From JBHJGU01 sp050331475 (lineage in GTDB: Bacteria; Pseudomonadota; Alphaproteobacteria; Caulobacterales; Maricaulaceae): DNA of 64,000 bases. This document shows positions 17,261 to 25,087 of the stretch, in pieces; position 1 is the stretch's first letter, and each line of letters starts with the position of its first letter. The stretch lies in assembly GCA_050331475.1 (NCBI GenBank), contig JBHJGU010000049.1, forward strand, positions 17,564 through 81,563, given 5' to 3'. The notes below the pieces were generated by a model that saw only the letters and a program-made list of their open reading frames with translations, searched no databases and was not told where the DNA came from. The position numbers and the translations under genes were made by a program.

Positions 17261-18277
17261 ATGGACGCGATCCTGTCGGCGATCACCAATCCGGGCGCTT
17301 TCGAAGCGTTCTTGTTCAATCCGCGTAACGCGTTGTTGGCGCTCGCGGCGGTGTCGGTCTTCGCGTCTGTCATGGCGGTGGCCGAGCCGATGATCAAAGC
17401 GGATCGGTTGCAGAGCCGGTTGAAATCCGTTGCGGATCGGCGCGAGCGCTTGCGTCGGCAAAATCGGCGCGAGCTTGAAGAGGGCGGTAAGAGCCGCCCG
17501 GCTCTGCGCAACGAGGCGAAGGGCTTTACCGGGGATCTCGTCAAACGCTTGCAATTAGACAAGCTGCTTGAGGACACCAACCTCAAGACCAAGCTGATGC
17601 AAGCGGGGTTGCGCGGTCAGCGTCCGGTGGCGACGTTTTATTTCTTTCGTTTCGCCTTGCCTTTTATATTTTTCGGCGCAGGGTCTTTCTACTTAAACTT
17701 TGTAAATAACCATGATCTAACCCAATCTCAATCTTTGTTCGCGGCGTTTGTCGGTGCTTATCTCGGTTATTATGCGCCGGGGGTTTACTTAACCAATGTG
17801 GCCCAGAAACGCCGGGATTCGATTATGCGCGTTTTCCCCGATGCGCTGGATTTGTTGCTGATCTGCGTTGAGGCGGGCATGTCGATTGAGGCGGCGTTCC
17901 AGAAGGTCGCCTCTGAATTAGGCGAAGGGTCGATTGAGTTGGCTGAAGAGTTTTCGCTGACCACAGCGGAGCTGTCTTATTTGCAGGATCGCCGGCAGGC
18001 GTTCGAAAACCTCAGCAAGCGGACCAACCATCCCGGCGTTCAGGGGGTTGCGACGGCGTTGATCCAGTCCGAACGGTACGGTACTCCAGTAGGCTCGGCT
18101 TTGCGGGTGATGGCGAAAGAAAACCGCGATTTGCGGATGACCAATGCGGAAAAGAAAGCGGCCTCCTTGCCCGCGCAACTCACCGTGCCGATGATTTTGT
18201 TCTTCTTGCCGGTGTTGTTTGTGGTGATCCTGGGCCCCATCGGTTTGCGGGTCAGCGCGCAATTGGCCAGCGGCTAA
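17261..18277 (+). CDS. tadC: Tad inner-membrane platform protein TadC
   Basis: Second T2SSF-domain platform protein, paired with TadB. 338 residues with membrane helices near 20-40, 130-150, 155-175 and the C-terminus, and the F domain at about 185-300 (FPDALDLLLICVEAGMSIEAAF, then TALIQSERYGTPVGSALRVM). In Caulobacter naming this is cpaH. It closes the plus-strand series; the TPR protein TadD that often follows is not in this window. The next gene, dnaE2, converges on it. Confidence 0.94.
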   Translation: MDAILSAITNPGAFEAFLFNPRNALLALAAVSVFASVMAVAEPMIKADRLQSRLKSVADRRERLRRQNRRELEEGGKSRPALRNEAKGFTGDLVKRLQLDKLLEDTNLKTKLMQAGLRGQRPVATFYFFRFALPFIFFGAGSFYLNFVNNHDLTQSQSLFAAFVGAYLGYYAPGVYLTNVAQKRRDSIMRVFPDALDLLLICVEAGMSIEAAFQKVASELGEGSIELAEEFSLTTAELSYLQDRRQAFENLSKRTNHPGVQGVATALIQSERYGTPVGSALRVMAKENRDLRMTNAEKKAASLPAQLTVPMILFFLPVLFVVILGPIGLRVSAQLASG

Positions 18278-18343
18278 GACCCATGCTTGGCTAATGGAAA
18301 TCCCGCGATTTTGGAATGACCCGGTGGTCGCGCGGATGCCGAC

Positions 18344-18357
18344 CCGCGGGCCCGCGG
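18344..18357. repeat. GC palindrome between tadC and dnaE2
   Basis: The 151 bases between the convergent tadC and dnaE2 stops contain no gene. They hold one perfect 14-base palindrome, ccgcgggcccgcgg. It has no following T-run, so it is not a standard intrinsic terminator, though it could still act as a barrier between the two converging transcripts. Confidence 0.4.
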
Positions 18358-18428
18358 CGCTCAGGCACAGGACGGAGCACTTCATCCGCCCGGGCGAGCG
18401 CGGCTTTGAGGGGGTCGCGTTGCGCGTC

Positions 18429-21400
18429 TTAGCTTAGTAACGCCAAATCCCAGGACCGGTCGATCAACACGTCCGAGACGATGTGGGTGACATTGTCCGC
18501 CCGCTGCACCCGGCCTTGCACCCAGAGGATCCGCGCGCCCATCACCACGGGGCGGTATTGGCGCAGCACCCGGGTCCAGACCACCAGATTGGCGACCCCG
18601 GTTTCGTCCTCAATCGTCATGAACGCCACTCCTTTGGCCGAGCCGGGGCGTTGGCGGATCAGCACCACGCCTGCGGTCGCGATGCGCGCGCCGTCCGGTG
18701 CGGCGACCGCAGCGCGGGTCGACAACCCGCCCAGGCGCGCATACCGGTTGCGTAGGAACCGCATCGGGTGATCTTTCAGCGACAGCCGGGTGGTTTGGTA
18801 GTCCTGGATCACATGTTCTGAGCGGGGCATGACCGGCAAGCGCACTGGCCGGTCCGCGCCTTGTTCGGCGGTGTCCGCCGCCGCGAAGAGCGGCGCGGGC
18901 GACGCCGCAGAGCCTCCGCGTACCGCCCAGAGGGCCGCGCGCCGGTCCAGGCCCAGCGAGGTGAAGCCGTCCGCCGCGGCCAGCCGCTCCATCGCCGCCC
19001 GGGTCAGCCCGGCGCGCCGGCGCGCGTCTTCGGGGCTAGCGTAGCCCGCGCCACGCTGGGCGATCAGCGCCTCCGCATCCGCTTCGTGTAAGCCGTCAAC
19101 CTGGCGGAAGCCCAGCCGAACCGCGAAGCCCGCGCTATCCGCGAGAGGTTCTAAAATATTGTCCCATTGAGAGAAATTCACGTCTACTGGCCGCACCTTG
19201 ACCCCATGATCGCGCGCGTCGCCCACGATCTGGGCGGGGGCGTAAAACCCCATGGGTTGGCTGTTTAACAGGGCGGTGCAAAACACCTCCGGGTGATGGC
19301 GTTTCAGCCAGGCGGAGACATAGACCAACAGCGCGAACGACGCGGCGTGGCTTTCCGGAAAACCGTATTCGCCGAAGCCTTTGACCTGGTCGAAACAACG
19401 TTGGGCGAAGGCGCGGTCATACCCGCGCGCCACCATGCGCTCGACCATCATGTCTTGATAGTTCTGGATGGTGCCCACTTTGCGGAACGTGGCCATGGCG
19501 CGGCGCAGACCATTGGCCTCTTCGGGGCTGAATTTCGCGGCGTCCATGGCGATCTGCATGGCTTGTTCTTGGAACAGCGGCACCCCTTTGGTGCGCTTGA
19601 GAATACGCGCCAATTCGTCCGGCGGGCCGTGTTCGGGCGCGGGGCTGGGATAGTCGATGGCCTCCAGCCCTTTGCGTCGGCGCAGATAGGGATGGACCAT
19701 GTCCCCTTGAATAGGGCCGGGGCGCACGATGGCGACTTCAATCACCAGGTCGTAGAACGTCCGCGGCCGCAGCCGGGGCAGCATGTTCATTTGCGCCCGG
19801 CTTTCGACTTGGAAGACGCCGACGCTGTCGCCGTCGCACAGCATGTCATAGGTGTCGGGATCGTCGGGGGGCAGGCTGGCGAGGTCGTGTTCCAAGCCTT
19901 TGTGCAAACGTAAGAGATCAAAGCATTTACGAACACAGCTGAGCATGCCCAGGCCCAGCACGTCGACTTTCATAATGCCCAAGGCGTCGATGTCGTCCTT
20001 GTCCCATTCTAAAAACGTGCGATCCGGCATAGCGGCGTTGCCCACGGGAACCGTTTCGATCAACGGGTCTTGGGTGAGCACGAACCCGCCCACATGCTGG
20101 GACAAATGCCGCGGAAAGCCGATGAGCGCGCGCGCCAGCGTTAAGGCGCGTCGGATCATCGGATTGTCCGGATCCAGCCCGGCTTGGCGGATGTGCGCGT
20201 CCTCGATCGAGCGGCCATAAGCGCCCCACACCGTGCCCGCTAGCGCGCCGGCCACATCTTGGGTCAGGCCCAGGGCCTTACACACCTCACGCACCGCCGA
20301 ACGGGGGCGGTAACAGATCACGGTTGCGGTCAAAGCCGCCCGCTCCCGACCATAGCGGCGGTAAATATACTGGATGACCTCTTCGCGCCGCTCATGCTCG
20401 AAATCGACATCGATATCGGGGGGCTCTCGGCGCTCTTTAGAGAGGAAGCGTTCGAACAACAAATTGGACTGTTTGGGATCGATGCTGGTGATGCGCAGGC
20501 AAAAACACACCGCCGAATTGGCCGCCGAGCCGCGCCCTTGGCAGAGAATGCCTTGACTGCGCGCCCAGGCGACAATGTCGTGCACGGTGAGGAAATATGG
20601 CGCGTAGCGGAGCGCCGCGATAAGGGCGAGCTCCTTCCGGATCGCAGCCTGCACGGGCTCGGGCACGCCCTCGGGATAGCGCTCCGCCGCGCCCGCCCAG
20701 GTGAGATCGGCGAGATGGGCCTGGGGCGTTTTATCCTTCGGGACCGGCTCGTCAGGGTATTGATAGGCCAGATCGTCGAGGGAAAACCGGCAGCGTTCGA
20801 CAATGTCGAGCGTGCGCGCAAGCGCCGGTTCAAACCCGCGAAACAGCCGCGCCATCTCTTGGGGACTTTTCAGATGTCGCTCCGCATGGGGCAGCAGGCG
20901 TAAACCGGCCGTCTCCACGGTGACCCCTTCGCGGATGCAGGCGAGCACGTCCTGCAGCGGCCGCCGATCGGGGATGTGGTAGAGCGCGTCATTGATCGCC
21001 ACCAGGCCCGCGCCGGTGCGCACGCTCAGGGCGTGGAGTTGCGCAAGCCGCTCCCGATCCCGCCCCTGATAGCGATAAGCCGCACCGAGGTGGAGCCGGC
21101 CGGGCCAATCCCGCGCTAACGCGCTCAAGAGCGCTTCGAAATCCGGGCTCACATCCTCCGGCGGCAGGGCGATGAAGATTTGCCCCGCGCTGTGCGCGCG
21201 CACGTCATCCAGGGTGATGTGGCACTCGCCCTTCGGCGCGGCCGCCTTGCCCCGGCTCAAGAGGGTGGAGAGCCGGCCATAGGCCGCCCGGTCCATGGGG
21301 TAGCAGAGCCATTCCCACCCCTCCACGCTCACCAGCCGCGCGCCCACCAACAGCCTGACGCCCTCCGCCTTCGCTGCGATATGGGCGCGCACCACGCCCG

Positions 21401-21536
21401 CGAGCGTGTTCCGATCGGCCACCCCGATCGCGGCGAGGCCCAGCGTCTTGGCTTGGGCGACGAACTCCGCCCCGTGGCTCGCCCCGCGCAGGAAGGAGAA
21501 ATTCGTTGTCACCGCCAGCTCGGCGTACCCGCTCAC
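18429..21536 (-). CDS. dnaE2: Error-prone DNA polymerase III alpha-like subunit DnaE2/ImuC
   Basis: Translesion polymerase of the SOS mutasome, working with ImuA and ImuB. The chosen start is the GTG at 21536, which overlaps the imuB stop in GTGA and places the PHP domain at the N-terminus (YAELAVTTNFSFLRGASHGAE). That gives 1035 residues, the normal family size; a frame extending further upstream is overlap with imuB. The polymerase core includes CQGRGSAANSAVCF and PDIDVDFEHERREEVIQYIY with the catalytic aspartates. A tudor-like and OB-fold C-terminus follows. Last gene of the LexA-controlled cassette. Confidence 0.95.
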   Translation of the reverse strand: MSGYAELAVTTNFSFLRGASHGAEFVAQAKTLGLAAIGVADRNTLAGVVRAHIAAKAEGVRLLVGARLVSVEGWEWLCYPMDRAAYGRLSTLLSRGKAAAPKGECHITLDDVRAHSAGQIFIALPPEDVSPDFEALLSALARDWPGRLHLGAAYRYQGRDRERLAQLHALSVRTGAGLVAINDALYHIPDRRPLQDVLACIREGVTVETAGLRLLPHAERHLKSPQEMARLFRGFEPALARTLDIVERCRFSLDDLAYQYPDEPVPKDKTPQAHLADLTWAGAAERYPEGVPEPVQAAIRKELALIAALRYAPYFLTVHDIVAWARSQGILCQGRGSAANSAVCFCLRITSIDPKQSNLLFERFLSKERREPPDIDVDFEHERREEVIQYIYRRYGRERAALTATVICYRPRSAVREVCKALGLTQDVAGALAGTVWGAYGRSIEDAHIRQAGLDPDNPMIRRALTLARALIGFPRHLSQHVGGFVLTQDPLIETVPVGNAAMPDRTFLEWDKDDIDALGIMKVDVLGLGMLSCVRKCFDLLRLHKGLEHDLASLPPDDPDTYDMLCDGDSVGVFQVESRAQMNMLPRLRPRTFYDLVIEVAIVRPGPIQGDMVHPYLRRRKGLEAIDYPSPAPEHGPPDELARILKRTKGVPLFQEQAMQIAMDAAKFSPEEANGLRRAMATFRKVGTIQNYQDMMVERMVARGYDRAFAQRCFDQVKGFGEYGFPESHAASFALLVYVSAWLKRHHPEVFCTALLNSQPMGFYAPAQIVGDARDHGVKVRPVDVNFSQWDNILEPLADSAGFAVRLGFRQVDGLHEADAEALIAQRGAGYASPEDARRRAGLTRAAMERLAAADGFTSLGLDRRAALWAVRGGSAASPAPLFAAADTAEQGADRPVRLPVMPRSEHVIQDYQTTRLSLKDHPMRFLRNRYARLGGLSTRAAVAAPDGARIATAGVVLIRQRPGSAKGVAFMTIEDETGVANLVVWTRVLRQYRPVVMGARILWVQGRVQRADNVTHIVSDVLIDRSWDLALLS

Positions 21537-23113
21537 GCGAACAGTCCTTGGACGAACCAGCCCGGCGCATGCCCCCGACCGTCGCCGTAAAGCCCTTCGC
21601 GGAACAGCCAATACCGTCGGCCCTGGTCGTCCTCGACCCGGTAATAATCCCGCGCGCGCGCTTGCCCCGAACCCTGACGCCACCATTCCGGCGCAATGCG
21701 TTCGGGCCCGTCCGCGCGCACGATCCGGCGCGCCACCCGCCGCCAGACAAAGCGCACGGGCGGTCCGTCGGGGATCTCCGCTAACGCCTCCACCGGTTCG
21801 GGCCGATCGAAGACGCGTAAAGGCCTCAGGCTGGGCAGGGGCGGGACCGCCGACCAATCCGGAAACGCGCCCTCAAAGGGTATGGGTCGTTCGGCCCGGT
21901 CTGGGCGATGGCTGGAAACGGGCGCGCGTACGCTCACCGCCCGCTCGCCCAGCTTGGCGGTCAGCCGGTCGGCCAGGGCGGCGAGGGCGTCCACATCGCG
22001 CACCGGTCCGCTCAGCGTTGCGGTGAAGCCCTGGCCCGGTTCAGTCATCGGCGCGGTGCGCACCGCGTGCAGAACCACAAGATACACCCCGAAGCCGGGA
22101 TCGATCCGGTCCAAACGCTCTTCGAACAGTCTGATGAGATGGGCCGGTGTGCGGGTGGGCCGGGCGGTCGTCACCGCGACGCTCGCCCGGGTTCCGTCGG
22201 TGCGAAAGGCGTAAAGCGTGAGCGCCCGGGCCCCCAAACCCCGCCGTTCGAGCCGCTCCGCCATGGCGTTCAAAAGCCGCTCCAACCCGGCGCGCAGACC
22301 CTCAAGGCTCAGCAGCGGCTCGGGGCAGGGTAAGCGGACGGCGTCCTCCGGCTCAGGCTGCAGATAGGCCAAGGGTTCGGCGTAAAGGCCCAAGGCTTGA
22401 TCGAGCCGGAGCCGGACCGCGTCCGCCGCCGCCCGGGCGGGGAAACGGCGGGTGAGCGCCTTACGGTCCACCCCGTAAAGCTGGCCGATACGGGTGAGCC
22501 CAAACCGGCGCAGGACCCGCAACGCGTCCTCGGAGAGGCGCAAGCCCGCAAGGGGCAGGTCGGCGAGCCCAGCCCGTTCCGCGCCGGGGGGCAAGAGGGC
22601 GGGCTGGCCTGCGCCAGCTTGATGTCGGGCCAGCGCCCAGGCCGCCCCGGGCGTTCCGGCGACGCCGATGCGGTGGCTCAAGCCGAAGCCGGTCAGGACC
22701 TCGCCCAGTTGGGCTGCGAGCTTAGCCTCCCCGTCATAAAGCCGTTCGCAGCCTGTGGTCTCCAGCATCAGCCCGTCTAAAGGGTCGAGGGCGACTAAAG
22801 GTGTCCAGCGGATCATCCAATCGCCCAAGCGCGCGAGGGCTTCGGCGTCCGCCGCTCGGTCGATGGGCTCATGTATCAGCTCCGGCGCGCAGGCCTTGGC
22901 GTCGGCGAAGCGTTGGCCGGGCTTGACCCCGCAGCGTTGCGCGGCCCGGTCCGCCGCCGCGATCACCGCGCCCTGCGCGTCGGTTTCGACCAGGGCGTAA
23001 GGGGGTGTGTCCTCAGCCGACCTGGCGCCCGCGGGGAGAAGTCGCCGCGCCCGGCGCAGCCGATCCAGCGACCAATTCGGGAACCACAGTGAGAGAAAGC
23101 GTCGCATCGTCAT
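21533..23113 (-). CDS. imuB: Y-family polymerase-like mutasome hub protein ImuB
   Basis: A non-catalytic Y-family homologue that links ImuA, DnaE2 and the beta clamp. The start at 23113 gives MTMRRFLSLWFPNWSLDRL, the usual family beginning; 23107 is a close alternative. Length is 526 residues. The palm region reads DPLDGLMLETTGCERLYDGE, lacking the paired metal-binding acids of active Y-family enzymes, as expected. Palm, fingers and little-finger regions are followed by a C-terminal tail. The 5' end overlaps imuA by about 100 bases in another frame, and the stop overlaps the dnaE2 start. Confidence 0.93.
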   Translation of the reverse strand: MTMRRFLSLWFPNWSLDRLRRARRLLPAGARSAEDTPPYALVETDAQGAVIAAADRAAQRCGVKPGQRFADAKACAPELIHEPIDRAADAEALARLGDWMIRWTPLVALDPLDGLMLETTGCERLYDGEAKLAAQLGEVLTGFGLSHRIGVAGTPGAAWALARHQAGAGQPALLPPGAERAGLADLPLAGLRLSEDALRVLRRFGLTRIGQLYGVDRKALTRRFPARAAADAVRLRLDQALGLYAEPLAYLQPEPEDAVRLPCPEPLLSLEGLRAGLERLLNAMAERLERRGLGARALTLYAFRTDGTRASVAVTTARPTRTPAHLIRLFEERLDRIDPGFGVYLVVLHAVRTAPMTEPGQGFTATLSGPVRDVDALAALADRLTAKLGERAVSVRAPVSSHRPDRAERPIPFEGAFPDWSAVPPLPSLRPLRVFDRPEPVEALAEIPDGPPVRFVWRRVARRIVRADGPERIAPEWWRQGSGQARARDYYRVEDDQGRRYWLFREGLYGDGRGHAPGWFVQGLFA

Positions 23114-23738
23114 AGTCCAGCTCAAAGCGGCTGCCGGCCTGGTCGGGCGCGGTGCGGGCGCGCTCCAGGGTCGCGCGCCAGCGGGGTGGGCCAAGCCCGC
23201 GCGGGTCTAACGGATTGGGGGCGGAGCCTCGCGGTTCGACCCGCCAGCCCGCCGCGGCGCCGGTCGCGCCCGCCCCGATATGGGGCAGCCGCAGCACCAA
23301 AGGCGCGCCATAGTTTTCCGCGGCCAAGGTCAGCCGGCGGGTGGCGGTGAAGCTCGCCATCGTCGTCTCCACAAGGGTCAGCGCGGCGGCGCCTGAGCGC
23401 AGCGCTTCTTCGGCCGCCCACAGCGCGTGCTCGGCTTTGGAGACCTCGCAGAACAAGATCGACGGCGCGGAGCCGAGATAGGCGCGCACGCCGGCCTGGC
23501 TGAGCCCGCCATGGGCGTCTTGCGCCTGACGGTCCGCGATCCAGTTCACCGTGTGCGGTTTGAGCGCCGCACAGGCCGCCAGCGCGAAGCCCGTCGCCGC
23601 GGGCGCATCGCCATACCGCGCCTCAACCACCTCATGCACGCCCGCCCGACCCAAGCCGAACGGGAACGCGCACCGGGAGGGCGTCGGCGGACGGCACGGG
23701 CGGACCCGACCGTCGCGGATGAGGGCGGCGAGGCTCAT
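23013..23738 (-). CDS. imuA: SOS mutasome protein ImuA
   Basis: RecA-like accessory protein of the ImuA-ImuB-DnaE2 translesion system. 241 residues, beginning MSLAALIRDGRVRPCRP. The central part (DAHGGLSQAGVRAYLG, ILFCEVSKAEHALWAAEEALRSGA) has the RecA/SulA-like fold, and a Walker A motif is not retained. It is the first gene of the cassette and lies directly behind a LexA box whose near end is three bases before the start, so transcription is expected to rise upon DNA damage. The C-terminal ~33 codons overlap imuB. Confidence 0.9.
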   Translation of the reverse strand: MSLAALIRDGRVRPCRPPTPSRCAFPFGLGRAGVHEVVEARYGDAPAATGFALAACAALKPHTVNWIADRQAQDAHGGLSQAGVRAYLGSAPSILFCEVSKAEHALWAAEEALRSGAAALTLVETTMASFTATRRLTLAAENYGAPLVLRLPHIGAGATGAAAGWRVEPRGSAPNPLDPRGLGPPRWRATLERARTAPDQAGSRFELDYDDATLSLTVVPELVAGSAAPGAATSPRGRQVG

Positions 23739-23740
23739 AT

Positions 23741-23755
23741 GTTCATATTTTGTTC
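23741..23755. promoter_or_regulatory. LexA (SOS) box of imuA-imuB-dnaE2
   Basis: GTTC at 23741-23744 and GTTC at 23752-23755 are separated by exactly seven bases. This direct repeat is the known LexA operator of Alphaproteobacteria (GTTC-N7-GTTC). It lies immediately upstream of imuA and within the 126-base gap that also separates imuA from the divergent marR gene. Confidence 0.9.
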
Positions 23756-23864
23756 CATGTCCGAAAGAGTCAATCCGTCTTTGAGCGGCGCTTCAATCGG
23801 CTTGCCAGCGCGTCCGTTGCGGCGGACACTTTTCGCCTTGGCCTTTCAATGATCTGTTCTCGCT

Positions 23865-24230
23865 ATGCCCGACCGATTGGACTCCAAACAGGCCCTTGAA
23901 GTGTGGCGCGGCGTCGTCACCGATACGGTGCGCGGGGCGGGCCCGGATCTGACTGCGCGCCAGACCGCGCTGTTGCTGCATATTTATCTCAGCGACGGGC
24001 CGCACACGGTGCGCGGGCTCGCACACGCCTTAGCCTTGGCCAAGCCGGCGGTGACCCGCGGGCTCGACGCGTTAGCGGCTTTGGGCTTTGTCCGGCGCAA
24101 GATTGACGGAGCGGATAAGCGCAATGTGCTCGTCCAACGCACCGTGAAAGGCTCGGTCTATCTAACCGAATTCGGCGAACGTATTGTCGCCCAAACCGGG
24201 GCGGCGTTAAACCCGGGAGCGCCCGAATGA
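23865..24230 (+). CDS. MarR-family transcriptional regulator
   Basis: A 121-residue winged-helix DNA-binding protein. The helix-turn-helix falls at about residues 48-75 (TVRGLAHALALAKPAVTRGLDALAALGFV), followed by the wing with RRKIDGADKRN. It is short for MarR, with little of the usual dimerisation helices at the ends. The ligand is unknown. It overlaps the NlpC/P60 gene by four bases (ATGA), so the two are coupled and it may regulate that operon. It diverges from the SOS cassette but has no evident link to it. Confidence 0.82.
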   Translation: MPDRLDSKQALEVWRGVVTDTVRGAGPDLTARQTALLLHIYLSDGPHTVRGLAHALALAKPAVTRGLDALAALGFVRRKIDGADKRNVLVQRTVKGSVYLTEFGERIVAQTGAALNPGAPE

Positions 24231-25087
24231 GTGTCCGCGACGTCGACCCGCGCTTGACCCCGAACCGGGGCGATATCGCCGCAGACCGGCTGAAGGGCCG
24301 GGTCCAAGCCGAGCGTTTCCTGGCTGGAACCGCTTACCAAGTCACCGCCGGGGTGGCGGCGATCCGCCGAACGCCCGACGATGACGGCGCGATGGACGAC
24401 CAAGCGCTCCATGGCGAGGTGTTCACCGTTTACGAGGAGGTCGACGGTTGGGGCTGGGGCCAGTCCGAGGCGGACGACTATGTGGGCTATGTGGACATGG
24501 CTGCGTTGTCCGCGCCGGTTCTGCCCGCCAGCCATCGGGTGACCGCGCTGCGCACGTATGTGTTTTCTGAACCGGATTTGAAATCCGCGCCGCGATTTCT
24601 GATCAGCCGTGCAGCCCAGATCGTCGCCGGCCGCGCCGAGGGCCGGTTTATCGAAGCCCAGCGCGCGGGCTGGGTGTTCGCCGGCCACCTCGCCGCGCTG
24701 GACGCGCCGCCGGCGGACGATTTCGTCGCCGTGGCGGAGACTTTCCTGCATGCGCCTTATCTGTGGGGCGGGAAGGAGAGCCTAGGGCTCGATTGCTCCG
24801 GATTGGTTCAAACCGCTTTTGCGGCGTGCGGCTTGGCGTGCCCGCGCGATGCGGATTTGCAGGAAGCCGTTTTGGGCGAGGCATTGTCCCTCAGCCCGCG
24901 CCCGGCATTACGCCGCGGCGATTTGGTGTTCTGGCCCGGCCATGTGGGGTTGATGGTCGATGGGACCCAACTGCTGCACGCCAACGCCCATCACATGGCC
25001 ACCGCGATTGAGCCTTTGACGCAGGCGGAAGCGCGGATCGGTTCTCAAGTTGGGCCGATCCGCGCCATTAAACGCCTCAACCCTTAG
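24227..25087 (+). CDS. NlpC/P60 family cell-wall peptidase with SH3-like domain
   Basis: A 286-residue protein of the type that cleaves peptide bonds in peptidoglycan stems. An SH3-like region spans about residues 30-120 (ARTPDDDG-like start, then GWGWGQSEADDYVGYV). The NlpC/P60 domain holds the catalytic Cys190 in LGLDCSGLVQ and His239 in WPGHVGLM, with a further histidine near 251 in LLHANAHH. No clear signal peptide is visible, as in many alphaproteobacterial members, so export is uncertain. Stop codons overlap with the convergent cytochrome gene. Confidence 0.9.
   Translation: MSVRDVDPRLTPNRGDIAADRLKGRVQAERFLAGTAYQVTAGVAAIRRTPDDDGAMDDQALHGEVFTVYEEVDGWGWGQSEADDYVGYVDMAALSAPVLPASHRVTALRTYVFSEPDLKSAPRFLISRAAQIVAGRAEGRFIEAQRAGWVFAGHLAALDAPPADDFVAVAETFLHAPYLWGGKESLGLDCSGLVQTAFAACGLACPRDADLQEAVLGEALSLSPRPALRRGDLVFWPGHVGLMVDGTQLLHANAHHMATAIEPLTQAEARIGSQVGPIRAIKRLNP

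Noticed and set aside
21537..21857. A longer dnaE2 reading frame extending about 107 codons upstream of 21536
   Set aside because: It lies wholly within imuB, is Arg/Ala-rich and unlike the PHP start, and the GTGA overlap at 21536 gives the normal family length.
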